Of a stretch of DNA of 64,000 bases, positions 10,922-20,011 are shown in pieces. The notes below the pieces were generated by a model. The model was given only the letters and a program-made list of their open reading frames with translations. It was not told where the DNA came from and made no database searches. The stretch's first letter is position 1, and each line of letters opens with the position of its first letter. The stretch covers positions 2,376,001-2,440,000 of the forward strand of contig CP114561.1 of NCBI GenBank assembly GCA_028865235.1. Reading direction: 5' to 3'. This DNA is from Candidatus Manganitrophus sp. GTDB lineage: Bacteria; Nitrospirota; Nitrospiria; SBBL01; Manganitrophaceae. The position numbers and the translations under genes were made by a program.

Positions 10922-12145
10922 ATGTTCCTTGATTGGTTGGGCCGGGATGGAACGCTGCTGATCGCCGCGCGGATGCTCCGCGCTTTTGCCTACGGCTTCG
11001 TCAGCTTTGTCCTGGCGATTTATTTAAAGCAGCGCGGCCTCTCCGAGATCGCGATCGGCGCGGTGATGACCCTCAGCATTCTGGGGGGGACCGTTTTTAC
11101 GGTCCTGACCGCCTTCTATGCCGACCGGCTCGGGCGCCGGCGGATCTTGATTCTCTTCAGCCTGCTGATGGCGGCCTCCGGGCTCCTCTTTGCTTTTTCG
11201 GACCGGCCGCTCTTTTTCCTCATCGCCGCCTTTATCGGCGCGATCAATGCCACCGGTTATGAGATCGGGCCGTTTCTTTCGATCGAGCAGGCGGTCCTGG
11301 CGCAGGTCGGGCCGGAGGGAAAACGGAATCAGCTCTTCGCTTTTTACAACATGGCGGGACTGCTCGCCACCGCCACCGGCACGCTGGTCGGGGGGCTCCC
11401 CGGATGGCTGGAGAGAGCCGGGTTCTCTCCCGTCGCGAGTTTCCAACCGCTCTTTCTTCTCTATACGTTTCTCGGATTGGTCTCGGCCTGGATGGCGTGG
11501 AGGCTGACCGGGCAGGTGGAGGGGGAGACGGCGCCCCTTTCGTCGCAGCGCCTCAGCCCCACCTCGCGCAAGCGGGTCACGCGCTTGTCGCTTCTCTTTT
11601 CTCTCGACGCCTTCGCCGGCGGCTTCGTCCTTCAGAGCCTGGTCGCCTACTGGTTTTATACCCGGTTCGATGTCTCTTTGCAGACCCTCTCGACCCTTTT
11701 CTTTGTGGCCGGCATTTTGACGTCGCTCTCTTTTCTGGTCGCGGCGCGGCTGGCCGACCGGATCGGACTGCTGGAGACGATGGTCTCGACCCATCTTCTC
11801 TCGCATCTCCTCCTCATTTTGGTGCCGCTGTCGCCCAATTTCGAAATCGCGGTCGGTTTTTATCTGGCGCGGATGGCCCTCTCCCAGATGGATGTCCCGA
11901 CCCGGCAGGCGTATACGGTTGCCCTGGTGGCTCCTTCCGAGCGGACGGCGGCGGCTTCGATCACGCTCCTTTCGCGAAGCCTCACCCAGGCGGTCGCTCC
12001 CTCGGTCACCGGCGTGCTGATCCAATCGGTTTCGGCCGCGGCGCCGTTCTTTCTGGCGGCCGGGTTGAAGGGGGTGTATGATCTGCTTCTTTATTTTCAG
12101 TTTCGGAAGGAAAATGTTTTGGTTGATCCGGCGGCGCGGGAATAA
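10922..12145 (+). CDS. Major facilitator superfamily transporter
   Basis: A 407-residue polytopic membrane protein with about 12 hydrophobic segments. The MFS motif A region appears between helices 2 and 3 as ADRLGRRR, and a related ARLADRIG tract lies at the matching place in the second half. A conserved FLSIEQAVLAQ and DVPTRQAYTVAL suggest the sugar/drug efflux branch, but the substrate cannot be told. It stands alone between two repeats. The frame is intact. Confidence 0.87.
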   Translation: MFLDWLGRDGTLLIAARMLRAFAYGFVSFVLAIYLKQRGLSEIAIGAVMTLSILGGTVFTVLTAFYADRLGRRRILILFSLLMAASGLLFAFSDRPLFFLIAAFIGAINATGYEIGPFLSIEQAVLAQVGPEGKRNQLFAFYNMAGLLATATGTLVGGLPGWLERAGFSPVASFQPLFLLYTFLGLVSAWMAWRLTGQVEGETAPLSSQRLSPTSRKRVTRLSLLFSLDAFAGGFVLQSLVAYWFYTRFDVSLQTLSTLFFVAGILTSLSFLVAARLADRIGLLETMVSTHLLSHLLLILVPLSPNFEIAVGFYLARMALSQMDVPTRQAYTVALVAPSERTAAASITLLSRSLTQAVAPSVTGVLIQSVSAAAPFFLAAGLKGVYDLLLYFQFRKENVLVDPAARE

Positions 12146-12150
12146 GAGCG

Positions 12151-12744
12151 TTGGAATGGGGCGTTGCCCCAAGCCCCACCTGCTTGAATCCAAAGTCGTG
12201 GGGCTCCTCGCCCCACCCCCCGCCACGGGGGTTGCGTGCCCACCCCCCTTCGGATTCCCAGGGCAGCGGGGGCTGCCGCCCCCCAGCACCCCCCACGGTC
12301 ACAACTCGCACAACGCACGGAAGAACACCGTGGATTGTGCTTCAAACAATGGTGACCTGATTTGGTCGATAATACGTCTGACAGAAGAAACGCAGGAAGA
12401 TAGGGGGCACAGAACGCCCATGACGCGCAGGCTCTTTGCTATTTTGTTTTATTGGTTTTAATCAGCTTTGTGTTCTGTGGGCCACTGTGCCCGCAGCGCA
12501 AGGGACCCACTGGGGGATGGGTGGAGCGAGGACGCAGTGGCCCACTACAAATCAAATCGTTCCACCTACCCTACAAGGTCAGCTGTCTGAAGCACCATCC
12601 ACGATGCCCCTCCGTGGGGGTGCGAGTTCTGACCGTAGCCGGGGGAGCTGGGGGGGTACTTTCCCCCCGGCTGCCCTGGGAATCCGAAGGGGGGTGGGCA
12701 CGCACCCCCCGCGGTGGGGTTTGGGGCGAAGAGCCCCATTCCAA
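12151..12744. repeat. GC-rich element with long imperfect inverted arms
   Basis: The left arm (about 12151-12360) and right arm (about 12560-12744) are inverted copies. Both ends read TTGGAATGGGGC from the outside, and both arms share GTGCCCACCCCC, TTCGGATTCCCAGGGCAGC and a GTGGATNGTGCTTCA stretch. The ~200 bases between them carry no convincing gene. The open frames in the arms are low-complexity Pro/Gly/Arg shadows. It looks like a non-autonomous element or two facing copies of a GC-rich repeat. A short relative may lie at 20263-20322. Confidence 0.72.
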
Positions 12745-12757
12745 TTTCGGCAATTGA

Positions 12758-12786
12758 TTGACTCTCTCCCCCGAATTTGTTATAAG
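12758..12786 (+). promoter_or_regulatory. Sigma70-type promoter of tRNA-Leu
   Basis: TTGACT (12758-12763), a 17-base spacer and TATAAG (12781-12786) lie about 45 bases before the tRNA, and 13 bases after the end of the inverted-repeat element. Confidence 0.75.
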
Positions 12787-12830
12787 AATGCGGGGATCGG
12801 AGACCTCCTCCGATCCCTCCCGTCTAAAAA

Positions 12831-12917
12831 GCCGAAGTGGTGGAATTGGTAGACACGCTAGGTTCAGGGTCTAGTGGGGGTGACCCCGTGGGGGTTCGAG
12901 TCCCCCCTTCGGCACCA
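12831..12917 (+). tRNA. tRNA-Leu (CAG)
   Basis: An 87-base class II tRNA with a long variable arm and encoded CCA. The acceptor GCCGAAG pairs with CTTCGGC, the D-arm holds TGGTAGACACGC, the T-arm GGGTTCGAGTCCCCC, and the anticodon loop TTCAGGG gives CAG. It marks the left edge of a gene-poor accessory stretch. Confidence 0.95.
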
Positions 12918-13177
12918 CATTTATCAAAATAAATCATTTCCACACAACTCTCTTTTTTTCTGTTCTCTATAAAATCACTATTATTGAATAAGACGATTGC
13001 GAAAGGGGACGGATATTTTTCTGATTCACTTCTGGAGAGATGGTCCTTCTGGGTCAACTCTGGTAGACCATCCACTCTCTGCCTGATTTGGGTACTGAGC
13101 TTAGGATGCTCGTCTATGTTCCGTACTTTGGCGAGACAAAATGTTCAGGGATAGACACATCCGGCATAAACGAAGTT

Positions 13178-14020
13178 TCAGAAATCCGGCTCACCATCAG
13201 AAGATAGATGATCAACAGACCTAAGAGCCGGCCACGCAGCCCAGACAACATCCGCGCCACCACCAACAAGTTGTTGGTAAGCTGGATAGAAAGCCTCAAA
13301 GTAGGCTCCATAAACGAGCACGGCCATTTTGCTATGTTTGGCCCACTCTTCGAGAGTCGTCGGAAAAGGATGAAGTTGTTTCAGGTGTGTCTCCACGATC
13401 GAGCGCATCGCGTGTCTAATTGTTGCATCGAAAGTGTTAAAAGCTCCTAAGTCGTGGCCTTGCCTAAAACTGAAGAGTCTCCAAAGTTTTACAGAATTGG
13501 CTAGCTCGCCCCGGATTGTGTTGCCTGACTTATTGCCGAAATATATGGGGCGTGAAATCTCTTCAGAGCAGATAAACTGATGGCCGAGTATATATTCCCC
13601 TTCGGTGGTTAAGCCCTCCGTATTATGTATAAAATAAATGAGGGGCCGCCACTCGCCGGATACTTTTTCAAACCCAGCAAGATGAATAATTAGTGAACCT
13701 TCGAGCTCATGGGCTTTTAGAGCATAATTGAGCTGATCCGTCAGGGATTGTGCCACGGGAGCCAGATCTCCCATCTTCAGATTGCGACCTATAATCGAGT
13801 GATACAGCCATAGATCAGTGGGCTGCTTGTAAATCTCTGCTGCACCAACATAACCTATAATTACTTCTTGATTCGGCCACTTCAAAACCTTCGGTCGCTG
13901 GCTCTGACCTTGTACAATTGAAATGAGGCCCTGGTCCTGTTCTGTTACAGTCGTAGTGATGTTACGATCCGCGGCAAACAGAACGCCTTCAGGGACTAGG
14001 TTAACTACAAGAATGGACAC
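13178..14020 (-). CDS. Unknown protein with proteasome/HslV-like N-terminus (candidate Ntn hydrolase)
   Basis: A 280-residue protein from a GTG start. I do not recognise a named family. The N-terminus aligns by eye with HslV and proteasome beta subunits. If Met is removed, Ser becomes residue 1, and Asp of FAADRN falls at position 17, as Asp17 does in HslV. KVLKWPNQEVIIGYVG matches the HslV stretch that starts at Lys33 (KVRRLYNDKVIAGFAG) in spacing and key positions. A serine would replace the usual threonine nucleophile. The rest has no recognisable motif. Base composition is more AT-rich than its neighbours. It is flanked by tRNA-Leu and a truncated gene copy. Confidence 0.6.
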   Translation of the reverse strand: MSILVVNLVPEGVLFAADRNITTTVTEQDQGLISIVQGQSQRPKVLKWPNQEVIIGYVGAAEIYKQPTDLWLYHSIIGRNLKMGDLAPVAQSLTDQLNYALKAHELEGSLIIHLAGFEKVSGEWRPLIYFIHNTEGLTTEGEYILGHQFICSEEISRPIYFGNKSGNTIRGELANSVKLWRLFSFRQGHDLGAFNTFDATIRHAMRSIVETHLKQLHPFPTTLEEWAKHSKMAVLVYGAYFEAFYPAYQQLVGGGADVVWAAWPALRSVDHLSSDGEPDF

Positions 14021-14107
14021 ATCTAATCCTTTAATTTAGTGGCGCACTCTCCGGTAATCGCGCCAATCTATGCAGCAATAATAAGCGATCGGAAAGGGGA
14101 TGGATTT

Positions 14108-14447
14108 ATTTTCTGATCACCCCCGATGAAGGCCCCCCCTACCCAAAAATTGCCCCAAACAAATTCGCAATCGCCGTCGCCACCCGCTGAAGAAACCCCG
14201 GCTTCACAGGCGGGTTCTGCGCCTTCTCTTCGATCTCGCGCGCCGCCTCTTTCGCTTTGCGCTCCCCCGAGCCGTCCTGCCGCTCGATCTCCTCGCCGAC
14301 CCCCTCCAGCGCCTTCGTCGACGACTCGAACATCTCCCGCGTCCACAACATAATATTGTCGACAACACGCCGCTCTCTCTCCGGGAGCGGAATCCCCTTG
14401 AGCACATCGGGCAAGCCGGAGCGTTCCTGCGCCCAAACCGTCGGACC
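14108..14447. repeat. Direct repeat, truncated copy (partner at 16377-16717)
   Basis: About 340 bases nearly identical to 16377-16717, running from TTATTTTCTGATCACCCCCG to GCGCCCAAACCGT. It includes the 3' part of the 201-residue gene and its downstream flank. A three-base in-frame insertion (ATA) lies near 14350. Homology ends abruptly at about 14447 inside the gene. Confidence 0.85.
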
Positions 14448-14495
14448 GAAAAGGGGCGAATTTATTTTTCGATAAAGGTATCTATTCTCAAACAA
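14139..14495 (-). pseudogene. Truncated duplicate of the 201-residue gene at 16409-17014
   Basis: The last ~100 codons match the downstream gene almost exactly, from GPTVWAQERSGLP to the terminal ANLFGAIFG, with one extra Ile. The N-terminal half is missing and replaced by about 18 unrelated codons beginning MFENRYLYR. It is therefore a 3' partial duplication that may still be open but is unlikely to be functional. Confidence 0.75.
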
Positions 14496-14615
14496 TCTTT
14501 ATTCACTTTAATTTCCGAACACCATACTTAATGCTGATGCCGGATAGTAAGTCCGGGACACATCATTCCCCCACTATATGGCAGGAGGCAGTTCATGAAA
14601 ATCATAAAGGCAAGG

Positions 14616-16172
14616 TTACTGTAGGACCGCATAAACATTTTCAATTGCCTGCGGAATATTGATTGTAAAGAAATCGGGATGGGTTTCCATTTTTGCGACC
14701 GCTTCTTTTAATATCTGTTTTTCCAGGGGGAATTTTTCGCTGGAGCGATATGAAACGTTCGCTACGGCGCCCAGGATGTCGCTTAACAATCGAAGCGTCG
14801 AATTGGGCGTTCCCGGAATGGGTACGGCGTGATGTAAAATATCATGAGCAAGAATAAGCGCTTCCTCGTACTTCTGAGTCCGAATCAGTGCTTCCGTAAT
14901 CGTGGCGAAAGCCCCTTCAGTGAAAAAAGTTGAAATTCCAGATCGCTTGAATTCTGCGACGCTCTCTTTAATGACTTCATCGGCTTTCTCCCTCGCGCCG
15001 ATCTTTGCGAGTAGAGATCCGATGTTGCCAAGCGCCTGTGCCTTAATGCCCGGATTGTTGATTTCGGAAACCAAACGCAGCGCATCCAGAAGATGGACCT
15101 CAGGCTGTTTCCGCTCACCGCGGGCGACCCGTTCCTCCGCCACATTGATGAGTCCTTCGACTTTCTGTTGGGGGGTGTCGATCCATTTCATTAAATTCAA
15201 GGCGGCATCAAAGTCTCCGATTTCGAGATAGGGAGCAAGGTTAGGGTATGAGAGAGACTTCTTCTCTTCCGGCTTCATCTCCTGATATACCTCTTCGTTT
15301 TTAGTCAAGAGAAATCGGGCTTCCTCAAGCCGCCCTAAGGCGATGGCATCCCAGGAAAGGCTATATAGCTGTTCTAACCTTTTTTTTGTATCTTTCATTT
15401 TTGAAATGGTTTGGACCGCCTGTTCATACTCTCCGGCATATCCACTCACTTCCGCTTCCAAAGCGATCCGCTCGACTGGATCGCGAGGTTTAAAATTAGC
15501 CAGGCCGGTTTGCACCTCCTTCATTAAGCTTTCAGCCCTCTCTTCATCTCCGCTTTGCTTCAGAGCTGCCGAAAGAAAAGCAACGTCGTGGATTTGCCAC
15601 TGGTCGGCGGGCGGGTGTTTTACTTCTTTTATGGTTTCAAGGAGGATCTTCTTTCCTTCTTTGGCAACCCCATATCTAAGATAAACCTTTGCGATTTGCA
15701 ACAAAGAATCAGAAGGATCGCGCTTTTTGTATGCGGTCTCTAAATCGGTAAGGCCCTCTTTGATCTCCTTCTTTTTAAAGTGCTCCTCGGCCGATTCGAG
15801 CGCAAACCAATAAGCGGCTCCTCCGTTTGAAAAAAGTTGGAGGATCTTCTCTGCTTTTTCCTTTTCGCCTTCTTTCCAGTAGCGTCTCGCAATTTTTCCA
15901 ATTGCGCTCCCCCGATAAGAACTATCGGTCTTCGTGGCCGCCGCCAGAAGCCAACAAACCATTGGATCTTTCAAGGCAGCGGCACGAATTTCATCATAAT
16001 GGGGCAGGGTAGTGGAGTGAGGCGGGAGAGCGGCGCCTTCCGTCTGCTGTGCGAACAGGCGTGGCGGAATTGCGAGAGAGAGAAATAGGAAAAGAACTGA
16101 AGCCAGAAAAGAAGGAGGATTGATTCTTGAGGATAAGACTTTTCCAGCCGGTGGTAATTTGATCCGTTTCAT
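14616..16172 (-). CDS. Secreted TPR-like repeat protein of unknown function
   Basis: A 518-residue protein with an N-terminal signal sequence: a basic start, the hydrophobic ASVLFLFLSLAIP core and a possible cleavage at RLFAQQ. The rest is alpha-helical repeats of TPR type, for example YWKEGEKEKAEKILQLF, QSGDEERAESLMKEV, ALGRLEEARFLLTK and IGAREKADEVIKESVAEF. These repeats usually bind partner proteins. No enzyme motif is seen. It lies between the full and truncated copies of the neighbouring gene, all on the minus strand. The frame is intact. Confidence 0.8.
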   Translation of the reverse strand: MKRIKLPPAGKVLSSRINPPSFLASVLFLFLSLAIPPRLFAQQTEGAALPPHSTTLPHYDEIRAAALKDPMVCWLLAAATKTDSSYRGSAIGKIARRYWKEGEKEKAEKILQLFSNGGAAYWFALESAEEHFKKKEIKEGLTDLETAYKKRDPSDSLLQIAKVYLRYGVAKEGKKILLETIKEVKHPPADQWQIHDVAFLSAALKQSGDEERAESLMKEVQTGLANFKPRDPVERIALEAEVSGYAGEYEQAVQTISKMKDTKKRLEQLYSLSWDAIALGRLEEARFLLTKNEEVYQEMKPEEKKSLSYPNLAPYLEIGDFDAALNLMKWIDTPQQKVEGLINVAEERVARGERKQPEVHLLDALRLVSEINNPGIKAQALGNIGSLLAKIGAREKADEVIKESVAEFKRSGISTFFTEGAFATITEALIRTQKYEEALILAHDILHHAVPIPGTPNSTLRLLSDILGAVANVSYRSSEKFPLEKQILKEAVAKMETHPDFFTINIPQAIENVYAVLQ

Positions 16173-16376
16173 AAGTTGGTCATCGGTTCACGATGAAAGA
16201 ATCATAGCCGAAAGACCATTGAGGAATCAATTTAAAAGAAGAAAGGCGAGGAACCCATCGCGGGGTCAGCCCTAAGAAATCCGAGTGAGGGGGCAGGTCA
16301 GCTATCGGACTTTCATGGGTGGGGAATGGAAGAGTCTTCGTAGTCACTTTAATTGCTGATCAAAAAGGAACGAAAT

Positions 16377-16717
16377 TATTTTCTGATCACCCCCGATGAA
16401 GGCCCCGCTCACCCGAAGATCGCCCCAAACAAATTCGCAATCGCGGTCGCCACCCGCTGAAGGAACCCCGGCTTCACCGGCGGGTTCTGCGCCTTCTCCT
16501 CGATCTCACGCGCCGCCTCTTTCGCCTTGCGCTCCCCCGAGCCGTCCTGCCGTTCGATCTCCTCGCTGACTCCCTCCAGCGCCTTCGTCGAGGATTCGAA
16601 CATCTCCCGCGTCCACAACATATTGTCGACGACCCGCCGCTCTCTTTCCGGGAGCGGAATCCCCTTGAGCAGGTCGGGCAAGCCGGATCGCTCCTGCGCC
16701 CAGACCGTGGGACCGGG
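16377..16717. repeat. Direct repeat, full-gene copy (partner at 14108-14447)
   Basis: The second copy of the ~340-base direct repeat, covering the 3' half of the 201-residue gene and about 30 bases downstream of its stop. The TPR-protein gene lies between the two copies. Confidence 0.85.
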
Positions 16718-17014
16718 GCCGCCGCTGCCGGTCAGCGACATCAATCGATTCGAGACATCGAGGACCGGGCCGAGCCGCTCTGCAGACGCCGGATCGATCT
16801 TCCCCGCGGCGGCGCCGAAGGAGCGCACGGCACTCATCGCCTCGCAGTCGGGGAGCAGAGGGAGTCCGTCGATCAGCGTCCGAAGAAGCGTCTGTCCTTC
16901 GCTCCGCAGCGCCGCAATGTCTTTTTGGGGAACGGCCTTGATCCGCCCCGCCTGTTCGGCAAGCCGGGCCGCGAATTTCCGCGTCGATGCGATCCATTCA
17001 TCGGTGAGGCTCAT
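16409..17014 (-). CDS. Helical protein of unknown function (intact copy of duplicated gene)
   Basis: A 201-residue protein not recognised. The start is the ATG giving MSLTDEWIAS, six bases after a GAGGAGG ribosome site; the longer frame upstream lacks one. It is mostly charged alpha helix, with an SGGPGPTVWAQE loop and an Arg/Glu/Lys-rich segment (ERKAKEAAREIEEKA). It ends in a short hydrophobic tail, FLQRVATAIANLFGAIFG, that could be an amphipathic or membrane-touching helix. Its 3' half is duplicated 2.3 kb away. It lies about 570 bases from the tail-sheath gene on the opposite strand; any link is conjecture. Confidence 0.7.
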   Translation of the reverse strand: MSLTDEWIASTRKFAARLAEQAGRIKAVPQKDIAALRSEGQTLLRTLIDGLPLLPDCEAMSAVRSFGAAAGKIDPASAERLGPVLDVSNRLMSLTGSGGPGPTVWAQERSGLPDLLKGIPLPERERRVVDNMLWTREMFESSTKALEGVSEEIERQDGSGERKAKEAAREIEEKAQNPPVKPGFLQRVATAIANLFGAIFG

Positions 17015-17583
17015 CGGCATCCTCCTCTGATTAAGTTTTAAAAGCGTGAGTGGGTAGAGATTAATGAAAGATCTAACAAGGGATGATTCGTTCCGATCAT
17101 AACGAATTAAATTGCAAAGAGCAATTCTGTTTATCCGTTCCAGATCAGCCCAAGACGATGTGCAGTAGGAATGCAAACGCGGAAAGGGTTCAGGCCACCG
17201 GCGTTACTCGGAGGCTTGCCGGAGCTCCGTCAGTTTTTATTCGATCTCCTCCACCTTCGACCCGATGGTCCGCACCAGCTCTCTCATCCGGTACACCCAC
17301 ATTAACAATGCAAATAGCGACAGACACGACTAATCTTGACAATGAGCCCTAGAAGGGTTTAATACCGTCTCATGCGATGCTCAGCGCGAGCCGTTGTCCC
17401 AGACCATCCCGACCCGATCACTCAAAGGGGAAACAGAGGGCATGCGATCTTCCTGGATGACGATGATCGACCTCGGTATCTTTCCTGAATCAATGATGAC
17501 AGATTGGAGATCACCTTTTTTATGAGGGATCGCTTGGTGGATGATCACTGTTAACCCGTATGAAAGGGAGAAAGAATGGACAG
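17015..17583. other. Gene-free stretch between the 201-residue gene and the tail-sheath gene
   Basis: About 570 bases, more AT-rich than the flanks, with no open frame that shows protein-like composition or a good ribosome site. No tRNA, terminator or clear promoter was recognised. It may hold divergent promoters for the two flanking genes. Confidence 0.5.
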
Positions 17584-19179
17584 ATGAAGACGCCTGGCGT
17601 TTATATCGTCGAGAAAAACGCTTTTCCGAACTCCGTGGTCGAGGTGGCGACCGCGGTACCGGCCTTTATCGGTTATACCGAGAAGGCCGACGACAATGGA
17701 AAATCCTTGGCCAACAAGCCGTGGCGGATCACCTCATTGGCGGAGTTTCATACTTATTTCGGATTCGGCCCGACGCCCGATATTTAGCTTCGCCAAGATC
17801 GATCAAACGGCGTCTTCCCCCGCGGCGGCGCCGGTCGCCGCGTTTTTCGATGCCGAGAAGAACGGTTACTCGCTGGCCCATGTAGGATTCGAGCAAATAC
17901 CTCCTTTATTACAGCATGCTGCTGTTTTTCCAAAACGGCGGGGGGCCTTGTTACGTCGTGTCGGTCGGCAGATTATCACGGACGAGATTGCCGCCGACAA
18001 GCTGCAACTGGGCATTGACCTGCTGGTGGCGGAGCAGGAACCGACCATGGTGATCATCCCGGACGCGGTATTGCTGCCGCCAGCCGGATTGTATCAGCGG
18101 TGCAGCGGGCTGTCGTGGTCCATTGCGGCGGAAAGATGAGAAACCGGGTGGCGATCCTCGATATTCACGAAGGGGATAAAGGGAGGCAGGAGCCCGCCGG
18201 CGACCCCATCGAGAAGTTCCGCGACGGCCTCGGGAATCAATTTCCTCAATTCAGCCGCGGCCTATTATCCCTGGGTGAACACCACCATTCTTCCAGATCA
18301 AGGAGGTGAGCTATGAAAACATCTCCAATAAGGACGTGCTCCAAAAGGACCTCCTGCAGACCTGCCTCTCAGGTCGGATAATGCAATCGCCTGGTCGGCG
18401 AAAGGTCAGAAAAGCAAAGCGATTGCCGCGCTGATCGAGCAGGTGGACAACATCACCAACGACTGGACGGAAGATCCTGGGGTGAAGCCGGAAGAGGTAT
18501 ACCATCTACAAACCGCGTCTGGACAAGACCCTGGTCGTCACAAGTTCCCGCTTTACGTTCGGCATCCTGTTGGCCGCGATCACGACCTGTCTCAATCTCC
18601 TCCCGCCCAGCGGCCGCGGTGGCCGGCATCTATACCAGGGTCGATAACGCGTCGCGGGGGGTCTGGAAGGCGCCGGACAACGTCAGTTTGAACGCCGTCA
18701 TTTCCCCCTCGGTGGACATCACCGACGAGGAGCAGGAAGCGCTGAACGTTTCTCCACCCAGGGGAAGTCGATCAACGTCATCCGTACCTTCATCGGCGAA
18801 GGGATGTTGGTGTCGGGGGCGCGGACCCTCGACGGGAACGCCTAGACTGGCGTTAAATCCACGTGCGGCGGACGATGATCATGCTGGAAGAGTCGATCCA
18901 GCTGGCAGCGAAAGCGCTTGTCTTCGAGCACAACAACGCCAACACCTGGGTCACCCTCAAAAGCATGATCCGCAATTTCCTCAACTCGGCATTTGGAAAC
19001 GGGGCGGGCTGTCGGGAGCCACTCCCGACGACGCCTTCAGCGTTCAGGTCGGCCTCGGCGAGACGATGACGGCGGAAGAAATCCTAGAGGGCATTTTGCG
19101 GGTCACGGTGCAGGTGGCGATTTGCCGCCCGGCGGAGTTCGTCGAGATCACCTTTCGGCAGCGGATGCAGACATCGTAG
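17584..19179 (+). pseudogene. Contractile tail-sheath protein (phage or extracellular contractile injection system), frameshifted
   Basis: Tail sheath subunits polymerise around an inner tube and contract to drive it through a membrane. The N-terminus MKTPGVYIVEKN plus TAVPAFIGYTEKA is the sheath signature. Later frames give TMVIIPDAVLL, VAGIYTRVDNA, VWKAPDN, NVIRTFIGEG, RTMIMLEESIQLAAK, NANTWVTLKSMI and ILRVTVQVAICRPAEFVEI, the usual sheath C-terminal blocks in order. The summed length (~530 codons) is full, but six or more frame changes occur. No tube, baseplate, spike or AAA gene adjoins it. Decay or assembly error are both possible. ATG 17560 is an alternative start. Confidence 0.82.
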
Positions 19180-19409
19180 CGCGCTTCCTTGTGACGGAAA
19201 GAGGTCACCCCCTCGGGAAATGAGGCTGTGCTGCAGCTCTTCTCATTTCATTAAATGAATGAGAGAACAAGCTGGTTTTTTCGCATATTTATTTTAGGGA
19301 AAGTGTCCCCTAATCCAATCGGGTGATTGATCCGTCAAATTTCTTTATCGTACGATGGAAGTATTCAGCACAACCTGATCATCCGCATGATTGATAAGGA
19401 GAGTAAACG

Positions 19410-19910
19410 ATGATGAAGCAGATCGGAATGGGACTTCTGGCCGGCGTCGCCGGGACGGCGGCGTTGACCGCCGTTGTGCAGTTGGAAAAGAGGGCGTTGC
19501 CCTGGGGGCAAAAACACAATGCCCTCTTTCCGCACAAGGTGGTGAAGAAAGCCGAAAACTTTTTCGGGATTCAGGGGCGGCTGAGCGGGAACGCGGAGAC
19601 GGCCGCCATTCAGGGATCGAACTTCGCGTATGGGACCCTCATGGGAGCGCTTTACGGCTGGTCGGCCCCCAAGCTGAATGTCTCTCCCTGGGTTTCGGGG
19701 CCGCTCTTCGGGTTGGCCCTCTGGGCGATCGGGCTTTCGGGATGGGTTCCCGGAATCGGGGCGGAGCGTCCTCCCTGGAAAAAAGCGCCGATGCAGGCGG
19801 CCATGCCGATTCTCTCGCATCTGGCCTATGGGTTGGCGGCCGCGGCGGTGCTTCAAAGCTACGAAAAAAAGCAGGGATTCTTTAAGAAAAGACGGCTCCT
19901 CTCCGTGTAA
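19410..19910 (+). CDS. Small integral membrane protein of unknown function
   Basis: A 166-residue protein with about four hydrophobic segments: residues 5-25, a tract starting near 72 (TLMGALYGW), 92-112 and 130-150. Glycine-rich helices such as MGLLAGVAGTAALTAVVQL suggest tight packing. It starts seven bases after AAGGAGAG; ATG 19413 is an equal alternative. No family was recognised with certainty; it loosely resembles YagU/DUF1440 proteins. Confidence 0.7.
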   Translation: MMKQIGMGLLAGVAGTAALTAVVQLEKRALPWGQKHNALFPHKVVKKAENFFGIQGRLSGNAETAAIQGSNFAYGTLMGALYGWSAPKLNVSPWVSGPLFGLALWAIGLSGWVPGIGAERPPWKKAPMQAAMPILSHLAYGLAAAAVLQSYEKKQGFFKKRRLLSV

Positions 19911-20011
19911 CCTTCTCCCTCTTGCCTTGAGATAACGATCGGAAAGCGGATCTCTCTCCTCCTGATTTTCGGGTATACTTTGAAGGAATTGAACAGAGGG
20001 AGGAAGAGATC

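Noticed and set aside
12151..12750. Several open frames rich in Pro, Gly and Arg inside the inverted-repeat element
   Set aside because: Their content follows from GC-rich repeats, they mirror each other between arms, and they lack ribosome sites.
12824..13075. Open frame on the minus strand through tRNA-Leu containing GGTRTPTG
   Set aside because: This is the familiar false protein produced by reading a tRNA-Leu gene in antisense. The tRNA is certain.
17083..17352. 89-codon open frame before the tail-sheath gene
   Set aside because: Composition is not protein-like, no ribosome site, no recognisable motif.
12831..19179. Integrative element with tRNA-Leu as attachment site
   Set aside because: No integrase gene and, by eye, no second copy of the tRNA 3' end downstream. 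Only the remnant sheath gene supports an island.
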